Positions 37,020 through 50,922 are shown, counted from the stretch's first letter. The stretch: 64,000 bases of DNA from Sipunculus nudus (GCA_026874595.1 CM049311.1:32569176-32633175); one strand, 5' to 3'. Notes: generated by a model not told the origin, from the sequence alone. Numbers and translations are program-made.

Positions 37020-37800
37020 GGCACGGTAGGTGGCGTCACCTGTCTTTTTGATGAGAAAACTCTCCAAAATAGATGTACATGCCAAATTGCAGCAAAATTG
37101 AACCACTCCTAGGATATGAGCAATTTATACCTAAAACATATGAATGTATGGACGCCACACGAAAACAATTGCAGATGGCGCCACCAGTCTTGAATATAAG
37201 ATATTCAGGTCAATGAACATGAACGATTTCATTCCAATCTGGCCATTAGTTTTTATACTTTTAATGCTTACAGTACTGCAAAGTGGCATTGATGGGATAT
37301 TAACGGCACGAAAACAAGAAAAGGACAAAAGATGGTGCCAATAATCTTCCACAGAAGACAAAACTATCCAGAATCTTAGGTCAGCTTGATTTTTGGACCA
37401 TTCCATGCATCACGTATCGAGATATTTAAGATTTTATGTGATTGTCGCCATATATGGCAATACTCAAGGTCAAAGCCACTCTCATAGGAAAGGTCTTGAC
37501 CCCATTTTAAATATACATCATCCCATAACCCATATCTATGTAAGTATATAATATCATAGAAATCTGTCTATTTGTTTTTGACTTATAATCCTTACAGTAC
37601 TGTCAAGTGGCACTGATAGGGATATTATACGGCACGAAAACAAGAAAAGGATAATAGGTGGCGCCACAAGTTTCCGGTATATGACCACACTATCCAAGAT
37701 CTTCGGTCAACATGATTTTTGGAGCAATCCATGCAAGATGTCTTGAGATATTTAAGAATGAGTGTAATTTTCCCATTTTGTACCAAGCGACCCGTGACAT
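37020..37800. repeat. Duplicated GGTGGCGYCAC segment in transposon core
   Basis: A segment with GGTGGCG(T/C)CAC, CTATCCA(G/A)(A)ATCTT, CATGATTTTTGGA, CCATGCA and GAGATATTTAAGA occurs around 37120-37430 and again at 37560-37770. These are two diverged tandem copies plus a partial third at 37025. Confidence 0.55.
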
Positions 37801-37865
37801 GACGTCAAAATATTGGTGACTAAGGTATTCATGCAGTTGCGGCAAATTTTATGAGTGGAGCAATG

Positions 37866-37867
<2 letters not shown>

Positions 37868-37919
<52 letters not shown>

Positions 37920-37942
37920 AAAATATATATATATATATATAT
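37868..37942. repeat. (CT)n-(TA)n compound microsatellite
   Basis: CT dinucleotide run (37868-37900) followed by two TA runs. Confidence 0.95.
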
Positions 37943-38139
37943 GAGAAAATAAATAAATTCTATAGACTAACTAACTTTTTAATCCGAGCTTTCAAGGCGC
38001 ACAGGAATCTTCATCACGTTGTGAGAGGGAACGGGTAGAGATGTGTTTTTACATATCGAGTAATAATGTATGGAGTCCATGGTGCAAGAAATAGTTTGCA
38101 CAAATATGAAATATAAGTGGAATTGCAAGATATAAGATA

Positions 38140-39025
38140 AGGAAAAATTATTTCTTCAGTGGTGAGATAAACGTGGCGGCTAATTTCTATTACAATAGTG
38201 ACCGTTATTACAATATTGGTTGCACGACACGGTCACTATTGTAATGACGTTCACTATTGTAATAAATTTCGTTATAGGTATAATTAATTAAGTTAGAATG
38301 TATTACAATTTTTAGAATACTATAATTCCCCAGCATATCACACTTGAACAAAAATATAAAAAGATGGTGGCGTTTCAAGACATACTATGAAGGAAATTAT
38401 TTCTTCATTGGTGAGGTAACAGTGCTGGCTATTTTTATAACAATAGTGACCGTTATTACAGTAGTGGTTGCTCGACACGGTCACTATTGTAATAACATTC
38501 ACTATTGTAATAAATTTCGTTATAGGTATAATTAATGAAGTAAAGATGGATTACAACGTTTGGAATACTATAATTCCGCAACATTTTACACTTGAACACA
38601 AATATAAAAAGATGGTGGCATTTCAAGATGAACTACGAGGGAAATTATTTCATCAGTGGTGAGATAACAGTGGCGGTTATTTTTTATTACAATAGTGACC
38701 GTTATTACAATAGTGGTTGCTCGACACGGTCACTATTGTAATAACGTTCACTATTGTGATAAATTTCGTAATTGCTATAATTAATGATGTAAGAGTGGAT
38801 TATAAAGTTTGGAATACTATAATTCCGCAGCATTTTACACTTTAACACAAATATAAAAAGATGGTGGCATTTCAAGATGAACTACGATAGCATTATTTCT
38901 TCAGTGGTGAAATAAAGGTGGCCGCTAGTTTTTATTACAATAGTGACCGTTATTACAATAGTGGTTTCTCGACACGGTCACTAATGTAATAAGGTTCACT
39001 ATTGTAATAACATATGAAATACAAA
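38140..39025. repeat. Four tandem ~247-bp units inside right TIR
   Basis: Units begin at about 38147, 38391, 38640 and 38889 with a GAAATTATTTCTTCAGTGG-type start, then the CACTATTGTAATAAC block, TAGGTATAATTAATTAAG and AAATATAAAAAGATGGTGGC. The left arm has fewer copies of the same unit (around 33860-34130), so the two TIRs are unequal in length. Confidence 0.8.
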
Positions 39026-40154
39026 CGGATGCGTTTTTGGGGAGACAGAGTCTGAATTGTGTGGCTTTTTTTTCGGAAATGTCATTTGTTTGGAAGAATC
39101 TCGACAAATCTAGGAAAATTTTCCGCCTTCAACATCAACCACTATTGTAATAAAAAATTATTACAATAGTGGTTGCATTTGCAACCACTATTGTAATAAT
39201 TATTACAATAGTGACCGTTATTACAATAGTGGTTGGCAAAAACTGGCCCTTCCCAACCACTATTGTAATAATTATTACAATAGTGAACGTTATTACAAAA
39301 GTGGTTGCAACATAGGGCTCACAGGAACCAAAACATATCTGTGAAATTGAGAAAGCATACTTTCATTGAGATATTTCGCACGAAAGAAGATCGCCGATTC
39401 TGCTCTGGCGGTCTTATTGCAATTCAGACAGATCTATTCGATAGGTCTGGAGCCCTTATAGCCAACACAGTCCAAGGGCCATCCCCCCTCCGAAAAACTT
39501 TTCTCGATCCCTCTAGATTTCTTCGTTGAGGTCTCTTTTACTCATTCCCAGGTGTTTCCAAACATCTAAACGGAGCAAACAAGCTAAAAAATCGACCCAG
39601 AATTGTGACTATCCCCTGAATTTAGAATTACGTATACATTTTCTGGTTCCAAAGTTAATGTAGCCCCGAAAATGCTACCACTTGGTACTGTTGAAACACT
39701 AAGCCCAAGACACCAGCCTCGCAGAGTGTCCCTGCCGGGCAAATGATTGTTTCATAGAGGGCAACACACGGCCCGTGTGCACACGGTTACACACACTTAC
39801 ACAAATGCACACACAGCTATATATATCTTTGTGTGTGCGTGGGAGTGGATGGGCGAGTTTGAATGGGTGTGTCAAAGTCGCTAATATTGCCTGTCATTGC
39901 GATATGTATGATCAAGGACAAATAAATTTTGTTTTGTGTACGTAAAAAAAGTAAGTGTCTTATGACAAAATAGCTTTGTAAAAAAATATTATCCGTTCAA
40001 TTATGTATGATCTCCACTTAAATGAAATATTATGCAAAGCATTTGAAATAAAAACTGTGATGTCGAAACTGCATTATCTGTCAGTTAATTGTATACAATG
40101 CCTTAGAATGGTTGCAAATGATTTTCATGTAAAAGTATTGATAGAGGTACTTAC

Positions 40155-40218
40155 AGACACATATATGACTACAGGTGAACACTAAGGCGATAGTGAGCAG
40201 TCCTTTAGAAGTGCTCAT
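40155..40218 (-). CDS. Signal-peptide first exon, type 2 (unit 2)
   Basis: Copy of 23339-23402 at the same place in unit 2, with identical coding sequence and donor GTAAGT. Confidence 0.55.
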
Positions 40219-41427
40219 GTCGACCGAAGAGCTGAACTAATGAGCAAAATGAAGGAATCTCTTCTTAAAACAAAGCAAGGAGGAAGTTGGTTGATAAAGT
40301 TCTTGAGAACAATAAATATATCAGTTAATCAGACAGGTACTTAGAATACTTAATGTTCTAAATTCTTGGAAATGATGTAGGCAAGTTCCCACACCTAGAG
40401 TAAGTTATGCGGTATGCGGCTGTCCACTTTTGAAAGTAATTTATTGTCTGCAAACATTTCAGATCGGTGTAATCCGTTTTAGGCGTGTGGCATTTAGGCA
40501 ATCATTAGATTTATTATTGCTGTTCAAAGAGTTCAATGAGCAGTATATAATGTAAAATATTGTTGTTCAGCCCTTGGTTACTGATCTCGAGATTGCGATT
40601 CAGCTGTAAATGTGTCACACCCCATCGCCGGCAGACTGTTTCTTCGATATTTCGTGCATAAATCATATATTTGAACAATGAAGTATCAGGATATAAACAA
40701 ATAAGATTTACTTTGAAATGACTTAATTTTAATGTTCCGAAACGTGATTGCCTTGCCGTATAAAGTAACTAAGATGACGGATGTATGGGGTAACAGTTTG
40801 TTCTCTCTTTGTTAAAAGCAGATATTTTAAAATGTAGGATTTCTCTTATGGCCTTCTATGAAGCTTACATGTAAAAGTTTTGAGTGGTGTACTTGGCTGG
40901 ACTACTTAAGTGCGTGCTTGACTGTTATCAAACTGATATATAAGACAACAAACAATATAAATGAAGTTTATTCCATTTTTTTAATTAATCTGATAAGACA
41001 AGTACCAGTACCAGGTTGTTACGAGTTCAAAAGCACTTGGTTTGACTTGTCACATGGAATTATATCGCAGGTGTTACCAAAAGCTACAAATAAAATTGAT
41101 TCCCTTTATTCTTTTTTTTAATCATTATTTTACTTGTTTTATACAGAATCCTCTATAGATACGTATGCATGTTCTCTTCCGTTTATTCTCTGTTATGTAC
41201 GTGTATATATTGAAAGGATGATTGGATTATCATAATTAAGAATAATTCATTATAATTATTCACTTCATATCGGGTTTTAATGTTTTTGTCATTATGTATC
41301 ACCAACTTATACCCAAAGTTATAAAACAAGAAAATAGAAGAATTCATGGGTTTAGTATTTAACATATAATGAGGAAAAGACTGTTTAGATATGACTACAA
41401 ACAATTTGTTCATTTGTTCAATTTGTT

Positions 41428-41486
41428 GAGATATGAGTACCAAGTAATACCAAAGCGACAGTGAGCAGTCCCAAAGAGGTGATCAT
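41428..41486 (-). pseudogene. Signal-peptide first exon cut by duplication breakpoint (unit 3)
   Basis: Identical truncation to 24613-24671: the same junction was copied. Confidence 0.75.
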
Positions 41487-42509
41487 GTCGGCAGCAGTTT
41501 TGAACTGGTAAGCAAATTGAAAGGAACCTCTTCTAAAAACATTTCAAGTAGGAAATTGTTTGTTGGCAACTGCTATATCGTAAATACCGTGTATGTTGAT
41601 AAGACAGGTGTATGAAGCACTCAAATTCATTGTTAAGTGGAAAATGATGGAAGCGTTTCTTAATCATACGTGACACAGACGTATCTAACCACACGCGACC
41701 CTTTTACCCTTTTAGATAAGGTTTGAGCATAAGTGACGTACGGGTGACCAAAATGGAAAACTTTTTATTGCCGGTAATAAAATGGAATTCAGGTTCAGGT
41801 AGGGCAAACCTTAGGTATAAGTTTATTGTTGCAGGCTTTTATGGTAAAAAGAGGGTTTTGGAAAGAAAATTATTCAGATTACATCGGTTCTTAATATTGT
41901 CCATGTGAGAATACATAAATCTTTTTGTACGGGTGGCCACACTTGAACAAGTTTTCATTAAACAAAACTACCATTCCGTTTACGTTTATCGTTAGCAGGC
42001 GTATATGGAATAATGAAAGCTTTTGGAATGAGGTAGTGCTGATGGAAAAGCAATGAGACCATTCTAAAATAATTCTAAAAAGTAAACAATTCAAACATCA
42101 ATTCAAACAACAGCTCTTAAACTTAACATAAATACGGACAATTTAAATGATACTTAACTTTCCAATTCCAAAAAGGGGCACAAAAATATGAACAAGCATT
42201 TGCAAGCAGATAAAATTCTCTCATTATTAATTTTTTTTATTTAAAAAAAAACACCTTTTATAATGAATTTTCAAAGAAATATCAGATATGCGTAAGTAAT
42301 TTGTAACTGTTTAACAAGTGAGCCATGGGTCATGACGCTAAGCCGACTGACATGTTGACAATATGTCCATGCATGCACAGGCAACTTATTAAGATAATGT
42401 AGGTGGTATCATCTTTCTTGCCCAGTAGCTAAGGCTCATTAACGGAGCACCGCATATTTGAAGCTGTCAAAAATAGAGATAAAAATACAAAAAAAAAAAT
42501 AAAATAAAT

Positions 42510-43100
42510 GCAGGTGGCGCCAAGAGTCTGCAAGAACTGATGAAACACTCAATAAGGAAAATGCATGCAAAGAATCTTGGTGATCAATGTAATAAATGTT
42601 CAGATACTGGAGCTTTTGTATCAAATTTTTAATTATTCTGGGAGTACTTCTGAGCCCCATAGCTCGGAGGATATGGTAAACAGAGATCTAATTTCAGGTT
42701 TTCAAGGAGATTTTTCATGGACCTCCCTGGATATAAAGTTAGAAGATTCCAGGTCTAATGGTTACGACTTGTGCCCTGTTAACGGACGACTGCATTTTTG
42801 AAGGTATCAAAAACAGATAAAAAAAAAAAACGTAAAAATTGAACATGCATGCAAAGAATCATGGTGAATCAAGTTGTTCAGATACTGGATCTCATGTATC
42901 GAATTTTCATTTATTCTGGGGGGGGGGGGATTACTTCTTAACCTCATAGCTCAAAGCTATGGGTAACGGAGACCCAAATTACGGCTACCAAGAACATTTT
43001 CAAGCACCTCCCTGCATGTCAAGTTAGAACATTCTAAGTCCAACGGTTAGGATTTGTGCCTGGTTATCGGACAGAAGGACGGACGACGGACAAAGAGTGA
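42510..43100 (+). repeat. Dispersed repeat, two tandem diverged copies (unit 3)
   Basis: Same element as in units 1 and 2; the poly-G run is about 12 nt, and substitutions in this copy agree with unit 2 rather than unit 1. Confidence 0.65.
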
Positions 43101-44726
43101 TCGCTATGGCTAAGATGACTTTCAGGCAGCTGAGATAAAAAAACAAAACAAATTGTTTGTTCACGCGTTCTCCAGAATGAACGTAGGAGGTCAAATTGAG
43201 GGCTACGAACGCTTTAACACTTCGAGTTCCAACAGGTAAGTAACACATGTTCAGCACGATACATGTCACTTGACAGAGAGCTGTTATTGTAGCCGGATAA
43301 ATCATCTGTAAATCACACGTTCACACATCCTACACCTAGGTGCAAAAACGTGTTCGTAGGACTCAATTCGACCCCCCACATACTTTCTGGAGAAGGCGTT
43401 AACACACAAATTTATAATCGACACCTGGATCCGCATTAACATATATCCAGCTTTTAACAGATTAACCAAAGAAAAGTTATCAGTTGTTCCTTGGCCAATG
43501 GTCCACTGTTCCACAAAATTTTATTTAATTCCATAAAAAATACATGTTGTGTCAACAAAATATTTAGTTGTAGTTTGTACAATAGGTATGGCCGACCACT
43601 TGCTGATTTCAGGTAACCTGTAAGTATATCATATACACTATCGCTCCGTGCTCCCTGGTTCCAACTAGTGGATTAAGATTTAGCTTAATTTATTCAGAAG
43701 ATATGAAACTGACCCTTTTATACTTCCATTAATATTCCGTCAATCCATTGTTCCATCTTTACATCATTGACACCATTATCTCACTCGCTGATAGTGAAGG
43801 CATAGAAATCCAGCTCTTTCGGTTAGTTTACCCAAAAAGTATATCTAAAGGTTCCTAATGAATTTAAATGAGTTTTATAGATATTATGGTCTTGAGCTAA
43901 TAAAGAACTGATAAAACTTTAATTTAGGTGGATTATTAATTTTTATGTATATCTTTTGAAGGATAAGCAGCAGCAAAAAAAGGGCAACTTTGGCTGTATT
44001 GAGTTCCGGGTCCTCTCTCACTACGCACTGATTCATCCCAAAGTTTTAGGAATCGTTCCCTAGTCCACAATTCACAATGTTACAAAATTTCATTCAACTT
44101 TTAAAGCCAGTGTGTGGTCATATTACCAAGCAAAAGAATGAAAAACGCTGATCACATAACGTCAGCTAACTTCTTTACGTGAAAAAAATAATGTGTCATT
44201 TAGGAACAAATAACCATCTGTTGGGCAGCTGTAGGCGTAAATAATTTAACATTTCATTAATTATCTTTTGTAAGCTGTGAACATCAGGAAGTTTACACTT
44301 GACAATTATTTACATACATTTACGTAAGGATGTGGCGAAAAGGGCAGATAAATAACATAGAATGAAAAGCACATTTTTATCTGAAGAATGCATTCAGGAG
44401 AATGTTAGGGGAAATACAAGTGATTTTTTTAGAAAATGTATCAACATTAAGTTGTGTTGAAGGAAACAACCTTTTCAAATTAAATATCAAATTAAAAAAA
44501 CTTTAAAGAGTGTCACTTTGAGTCATATTATGTTCACCTACGTGTTTGCATATGATCTTCTATTCCATCTCCCCCCCCCCTGGGCAGGTAAATTTTTCAA
44601 TGATTTCTTTTGGCGGAATGATATTTTTTATATTTATGGGAATATGAAATCATGGGCATTTGAATACTAGTATGAGAATTAAAATCTTAACAAACACAGG
44701 TAAAACAACGGTGAAATATTAAATGC

Positions 44727-45148
44727 ATCGGCTTCTGTAACACAAGGGTGGAGCACAGGATTAAAAGCCGGAAGGTCGTGTGTTCGAATCTCAGCCGAGG
44801 CGGTGAGATTTTTCACGGTCGGCCCTCACCCCTCACGGTTAGCACTCCGCAGGCTTAATGGGAAGGCTGTGCCCCAAAGCCATATATCACTCACAAACAA
44901 GTGCGTCTTACGGGTCCCTCGGCGTTTTGACCTAGCAATGGGGATGATTATACATCCACAGGTGCGGTAGACACCGGGCCTGGGTGACACCAGGATACAA
45001 AAATAACATGATAGGAAGCGAGTGCTACCGCCCTGTCACGTATAGTCCCGAATCGAAATGGTGGTATGCAGATGTACATACTTAGATTAAGAATTAGAAA
45101 AGAAAGTATAAAAAATGGGATGGTCACCTCCAGCAAAAAAAGTTAAAT
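44727..45148 (+). mobile_element. tRNA-derived SINE (unit 3)
   Basis: Orthologous copy, nearly identical to the unit-1 SINE. Confidence 0.85.
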
Positions 45149-45157
45149 GCTGGTATT

Positions 45158-45159
<2 letters not shown>

Positions 45160-45225
<66 letters not shown>
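45160..45225. repeat. (TA)n microsatellite after SINE (unit 3)
   Basis: TA dinucleotide run of about 65 nt at the position equivalent to 17591. Confidence 0.95.
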
Positions 45226-46158
45226 TATGAATACCTGTTATTTGCAAGCGCATTTCTATACAAGTCTGACGAGCTTACATCATTTCTTTATGGCATTAAA
45301 ATAGAGGGCACAAACATGTTAAGTAATGTAATGTTTTGAAAAGATAACAATACATGCACATGTTTTAAGGAACTGTCAATTGTTATTCTGGCCAACCCTA
45401 GATTTCCGATTCCTATGCGCAGTTTGATATTAAATTATTAAATGCCCTTCCTATAATAACTCCTTATTGATTCAAATTCCCCATCATTTGTTATGACTTA
45501 AGAGCTCCATGTTTAAGAAAGTAAGTATCTATAAACCCATACGAGCGTGAGCTACATACAACAACTACTCAATTACTAAAGAGTATCGTTGCTTAAGCAA
45601 GAATAATCATTACTAAATCCCCCGCCGGAAATGTTAAAGCTACATAGACATTTACAATAATATGTGCACTTTCCCTAGTCATTAGTACATTGTAGCTGAA
45701 ACATTTTTATGCTAAACTCTCCCGGCACACGGACTTCATTTCCCACGCATCTCCAGTTCACCTGTTTTATACGTTGTTTTGGTTATGTATGCGAGTAAAA
45801 ACAGCCCATGTGCGTTTGTTTACCATAACAAGACTATATGGCCAGAGGTCATACCGTGCGCATGCACAACATTCAAACAAGGAGAATTGACAGGAAAAAA
45901 GAAACATCGGTTAGACTTGAAATATTTTGATTTGTGAAGTCACGAGGTATGGCCACAAGGTGGTGTGCCCGCTATGTCTGTATTTTGTACGACTGGTTTC
46001 GCCAGGTGAAAGCTTTGTGTCCAGAAGTGTAATTATGATTCTAAGATCAGAATGAAATACTCGCATATATCATAATATTTCAAGGAGAAAAGCGCTATAT
46101 GTGTACATATTTTGTAATACTATGTGTATATTTAACATACAAGATCTCTTTAAATATA

Positions 46159-46573
46159 AGCCCAATTTACGCTAGAAAATTGTGGCGCGCTAGACCGGGC
46201 CAGAAAAATGTGGAGCGGGCTACATTTTAATTTGCGTTCACACTGTGTCGGACAAAGTGACCATGTAAAGCGCGCTACCGTGTCAAGATAGGCCGCATTG
46301 CACTTGGCACGGCCTAGAATCTGCATTTTGTTTACACGCAGATAAACAGTGCAATCTAGCGCGGTCTAGACTGGATTCCCCCTTGCGGGCATGGCTAAAA
46401 CCTAGTCACCTGACAGCCGAGTCTGGCGCGCGCTAGCATCTGGAACCAACTTAAACCGGTGGTCAAAATGTAGCGCGCTCCAGACCAAAAATCCTCGAAA
46501 TCTGGCGCGTTTGGGGGACTTGGCGCGCGTAAACGATGTAGAGCGCTTCAAAAAAACGTGTGTAAATGGGGCT
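46159..46573. mobile_element. GC-rich palindromic MITE (unit 3)
   Basis: Orthologous copy, nearly identical to that of unit 1. Confidence 0.65.
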
Positions 46574-46883
46574 ATAAACTCAAAATTTGATTTAAGACAA
46601 TCCCAAAGTGTTTTGATAAAAAACAATTTGCCTTTAGTATGTAAGGACATTCTAAAATTAACCTTTCTTATGCTCTTCCCCCTGTTAACGTTAATGTTTC
46701 GGTCGCAGTTTATTTAAATCTTTTAGAACAAGCTAAAAGAAATGCACAATGCTTTTTTGGTTTCATAGGAAGGTGAAGGACAAAAATGCATAGGATGTTA
46801 TATTTTTATAAACAAAATTACTCATAACGAATTTGCTACATATGCTCTTACATTATTAAGCTGATTAGGGTTGTTTTCAGGGA

Positions 46884-47387
46884 ATCCTCATAAATAATAT
46901 ATTAGATTCTTCTAAAATTGACATAATCACACGTTTACAGTTAGATTGCATCACAAAAGAGGTAACACGTTGTATCACTCAGGCCATCAATGCGGTCGCA
47001 CCAGAGAGAGAAGTAAAAAATTAAAAAAAAAAAAAACTATTGGAACTTCACCCAAGAAATAAAAGATATTGTAGCCTTATGGCGACCAAAAAGGCGCTAC
47101 CAGCAACGGACATGTACCACGGAAGCCAAAGATTTATTTAATAGAATAAAAAGGTTAGTTGATCAAGCTATCTAGGCGCTAAAACGATATCAATGGTCAG
47201 AATATATTAACAGTCTAGGTCAAATGATGAAACAAACTCAGGTGAATTTTGGAAACAATTCAAACATTTCTCTATCTCTAAATATAACCCAAATACAGGA
47301 CAGGCTAAACCCCTAATAAACTCTGACGGCACAGTTGCTGCTACAGCAAAGTGTCGTGCATGTCTATTTGCGAATACTCCAAAATAA
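46884..47387 (+). pseudogene. LINE ORF2 linker fragment (unit 3)
   Basis: Same fragment with the poly-A expansion and in-frame stop shared with unit 1. Confidence 0.7.
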
Positions 47388-48689
47388 ATACGAAAAACCC
47401 CGACACACCCTAACTTCAAGAATGCTTCCTAAACACAACGAAACAAATAACTGATGAAAATAAAGCACTATTTAATGTAGAAAACCCGACCACGGAAGAC
47501 AGTGACGACAACTTAGCAGTAAGACCCATGGTAATTCTACAGGTAAAGCGGGCCCTTGCCTTATCCAAAGGCAAATCATTTGTTCCTTCTTTTTAAAAAG
47601 TCATCAGTCGCAGCCTACTGCTGTTTACCACGACATCAATGCAATAGGATGAATGGCCCTTGAAGAGCATTTCCCCGTATCACTTTTCACGACTCAAGTA
47701 GGCTAATAAAAAGCCTACACCTCAGTTGGATTTCGAAAGGTCTCACTGTTTCACAGAATTTTCACTGTGATGTCAAACGGTCAAACCTGCAGAGGCAGAC
47801 TCTCCATGGTGGCGTAACTGCTCCTTGTATTTGGTCATCAGTTAATAGGTTTTGGTTGGATAACTCACCTATATTATTTTTATGCTATTCCTTTTTTAAA
47901 GTGCGTGTGTATGTGCATGCGGTGATGGCGTCACATTTCGTCTTAATATTCATTTATCCTGCAAATCACAGACTATAGGTAACCATAACACAATATCCGG
48001 AAGATTTCAGCACGCATTCTCTGGAGGTTAAGTCAGATTGTACATTAATGATACTTGTCCTGCTTAGGGATAACCGGACGAGGGAGGGACAAACAGCTGC
48101 GATTTTGCTAAGCTGATTATTAATATGCTTAGCTAAATCATATAATATGCTATGAAATTGAGAGAAATCTTAAATATTATATACGAGGTGTCAATATCCA
48201 GAGAAACCCTATAAAAAACTGAGAAAAAAATCGGCACCCGAAACACACCGGAGCCAACAATTCTTAATAAGCAGTCTCAGAAAAGCAAAGAGCGCCCCTG
48301 GACCTTCGTAAAAGGCATGGACTCAGGATGAACCGTGCATGTATTTGAAAACCCAGCATGGAGACTTGCATGGAGACTGCAGCAATGCAAGATTGCAGCC
48401 TTTAACTTAACAAAGGAAGCAAAGCGTGGTTTCGAGAAAGATTCGATATGTAGACTATTTAACATTAAGCCTGATAGGGACAATTGGAAAAATACCACTA
48501 TTATTCCTCAACTGCGTAGATGAATCTCCTAGCAAAAGTATGAGAAAATATGGAATATTGGCCAAAACAAAGTGAGATTAAACCAGTGAAGGATTATGAC
48601 TATATTTCAAATGATACCATATTTGCTAGGTTCTTGATCGATATGTGATTGATGTAACTTGGTTAAAGCCTAGAGAATGCAAACGCTGG

Positions 48690-49790
48690 ATGTGAAAAAA
48701 GAAACCCTGTGAAAGTTATAAACAGGTATTGTTGGCCTGGAAATTGATTACTGAACTAAAAATAAGCTAAGGGTACATTTATTGTTATCTCTACCTGAAG
48801 AAGAAAATATTGGTATCAGAGAGAAAGTAAGTCCTACATGAATTGTAAATTGAAGAGTCAAACAACGTTTTAAAAATTTTCATAGCTTATCTAGCCAGGA
48901 AATTAGGAAAATATGTTTAAGCTGATAGTGTGATAAAATTTAAGAATTTTAAAGATAATTAGAGAATGCCTGGGCAGTCCATAGAAGAATCTATAATAAA
49001 CTTTTAGGTACAACAATATCATGAAACTGAATATTTTTTTACCTCCATGGTATTTTGGCTTTCAGGATATTGAAAAGAATGAAAATCAGCAAAGCTGAGC
49101 GGATGCTGGCATTTACAGAAGTAGACTATCAGAAGAAAGAACTTTTGTTTGACCAGTCCAAGAAATATTTACGATAAAAGCCAAAGAATATCAAGGAGAG
49201 GAGCTGATAGTGGAAATTCGGGTGCGACCATGTGCTAGCATGGTGTGGGGCAAAACTTCTTACACGCTATGATCTGTGGACAAAATGAGAATTAAGAGAA
49301 AAGCAGGAGCTCCATTTTTTTTTAAATTAGGAGGTGTTGAGAAATAAAAAAAAAATCTTCTAATACCATATTCCTGGTGAGATTGCAGGTGAGAATTTTA
49401 CTGTGGCCCTGGATCTGGTGGATTCTGATATCCTTCTTCTGTTATCCATGGAAGCAAATAAAACAGCCAGGGTAACAGCTTCCAGAAACAGGCATTGAGG
49501 TACTTTGGTGCAGTACACACGAGTCGACAAATTGTCTTCATACGTGATAGTTTCAGTGGCTCTCAACTTGTCTTTGGTTGAAAAAACAATTTTGCATAAC
49601 GTCATGGCTAAGCAAACACCCAACTGATGTAGATATTGGTGATAGTGACAAGAAGTCACGGACACAAGCAGCTAAATTACCTCTAATTACCTCAACCACA
49701 AAAAAAACAAAAATTACCAAGCAGAGCTTTAGTAAAGGAAGATCCTCCTAAAATATTACCCTTTTTAAAATATTTTATATCAACATCAGA
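48690..49790 (+). pseudogene. Ty3/gypsy-like gag-protease remnant (unit 3)
   Basis: Same remnant, with the deletion shared with unit 1 at about 49618. Confidence 0.65.
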
Positions 49791-50922
49791 CCCTGTGTAA
49801 TAACTAGTCTAAATATTCTAGTAAACTAGAGGTGATGGTACTCAATTAGGGCCCCGAGTTCCTCAAAATGGCAGCCCTGTGGCCATATTGGATGTCAGAT
49901 TGGTCTGAAAGTTTTCACCACAAACAATATAAAATTCATGACATTATCTGAACAGTTATTGCGAAAGGATTTTAACATAATTGCCTAGCAGCCATAATGG
50001 ATTTAACAGAAGTGTAAAATTTGAAAGTGACATCTCCTAATTGTTGCAATATTCTATTTAATTTTCGCAAAAGAAAATCATCGTTAGCACTGTGGCGTTC
50101 ATATTGGTTTTTGGATGGGTATGGTATTCGATAGGGCTCACAGGAACCAAAACATATCTGTGAAATTGAGAAAGCATACTTTCATTGAGATATTTCGCAC
50201 GAAAGAAGATCGCCGATTCTGCTCTGGCGGTCTTATTGCAATTCAGGGCCATCCCCCTCCGAAAAACTTTTCTCGATCCCTTTAGGTTTCTTCGTTGAGG
50301 TCTCTTTTACTCATTCCCAGGTGTTTCCAAACATCTAAACGGAGCTAACAAGCTAAAAAATCGACCCAGAATTGTGACTACCCCTGAATTTAGAATTACG
50401 TATACATTTTCTGGTTCCAAAGTTAATGTAGCCCCGAAAATGCTACCACTTGGTACTGTTGAAACACTAAGCCCAAGACACCAGCCTCGCAGAGTGTCCC
50501 TGCCGGGCAAATGATTGTTTCATAGAGGGCAACACACGGCCCGTGTGCACACGGTTACACACACTTACACAAATGCACACACAGCTATATATATCTTTGT
50601 GTGTGCGTGGGAGTGGATGGGCGAGTTTGAATGGGTGTGTCAAAGTCGCTAATATTGCCTGTCATTGCGATATGTATGATCAAGGACAAATAAATTTTGT
50701 TTTGTGTACGTAAAAAAAGTAAAAGTCTTATGACAAAATAGCTTTGTAAAAAAATATTATCCGTTCAATTATGTATGATCTCCACTTAAATGAAATATTA
50801 TGCAAAGCATTTGAAATAAAAACTGTGATGTTGAAACTGCATTATCTGTCAGTTAATTGTATACAATGCCTAAGAATGGTTGCAAATGATTTTCATGTAA
50901 AAGTATTGATAGAGGTACTTAC

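Larger units (their letters stand above)
33461..39311. mobile_element. 5,851-bp DNA transposon with long iterated TIRs
   Basis: It is flanked by the 8-bp direct repeat ATAGGGCT (33453-33460 and 39312-39319); units 1 and 3 have the uninterrupted site with one ATAGGGCT. Ends are perfect inverted 11-mers GTTGCAACCAC / GTGGTTGCAAC, continuing as long inverted arms (left about 33461-34130, right about 38140-39311). The arms are built from repeated CACTATTGTAATAA(C/T) in both orientations. The core (34130-38140) has only short frames and no transposase that I recognise, so this copy seems non-autonomous. Long TIRs with an 8-bp duplication recall Mutator-like elements, but hAT-like or a new group is equally possible. 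Confidence 0.9.
24613..41427. repeat. Triplicated segment, unit 2 (16,815 bp with insertion)
   Basis: Second copy. Subtracting the 5,851-bp transposon and its 8-bp duplication leaves 10,956 bp. It keeps about 160 bp (32792-32953) and about 50 bp (39427-39476) that are deleted in units 1 and 3, and it lacks their poly-A expansion at 19443. Left part (24613 to about 26600) resembles unit 3; the right part after the transposon resembles unit 1; the middle differs from both. Confidence 0.93.
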
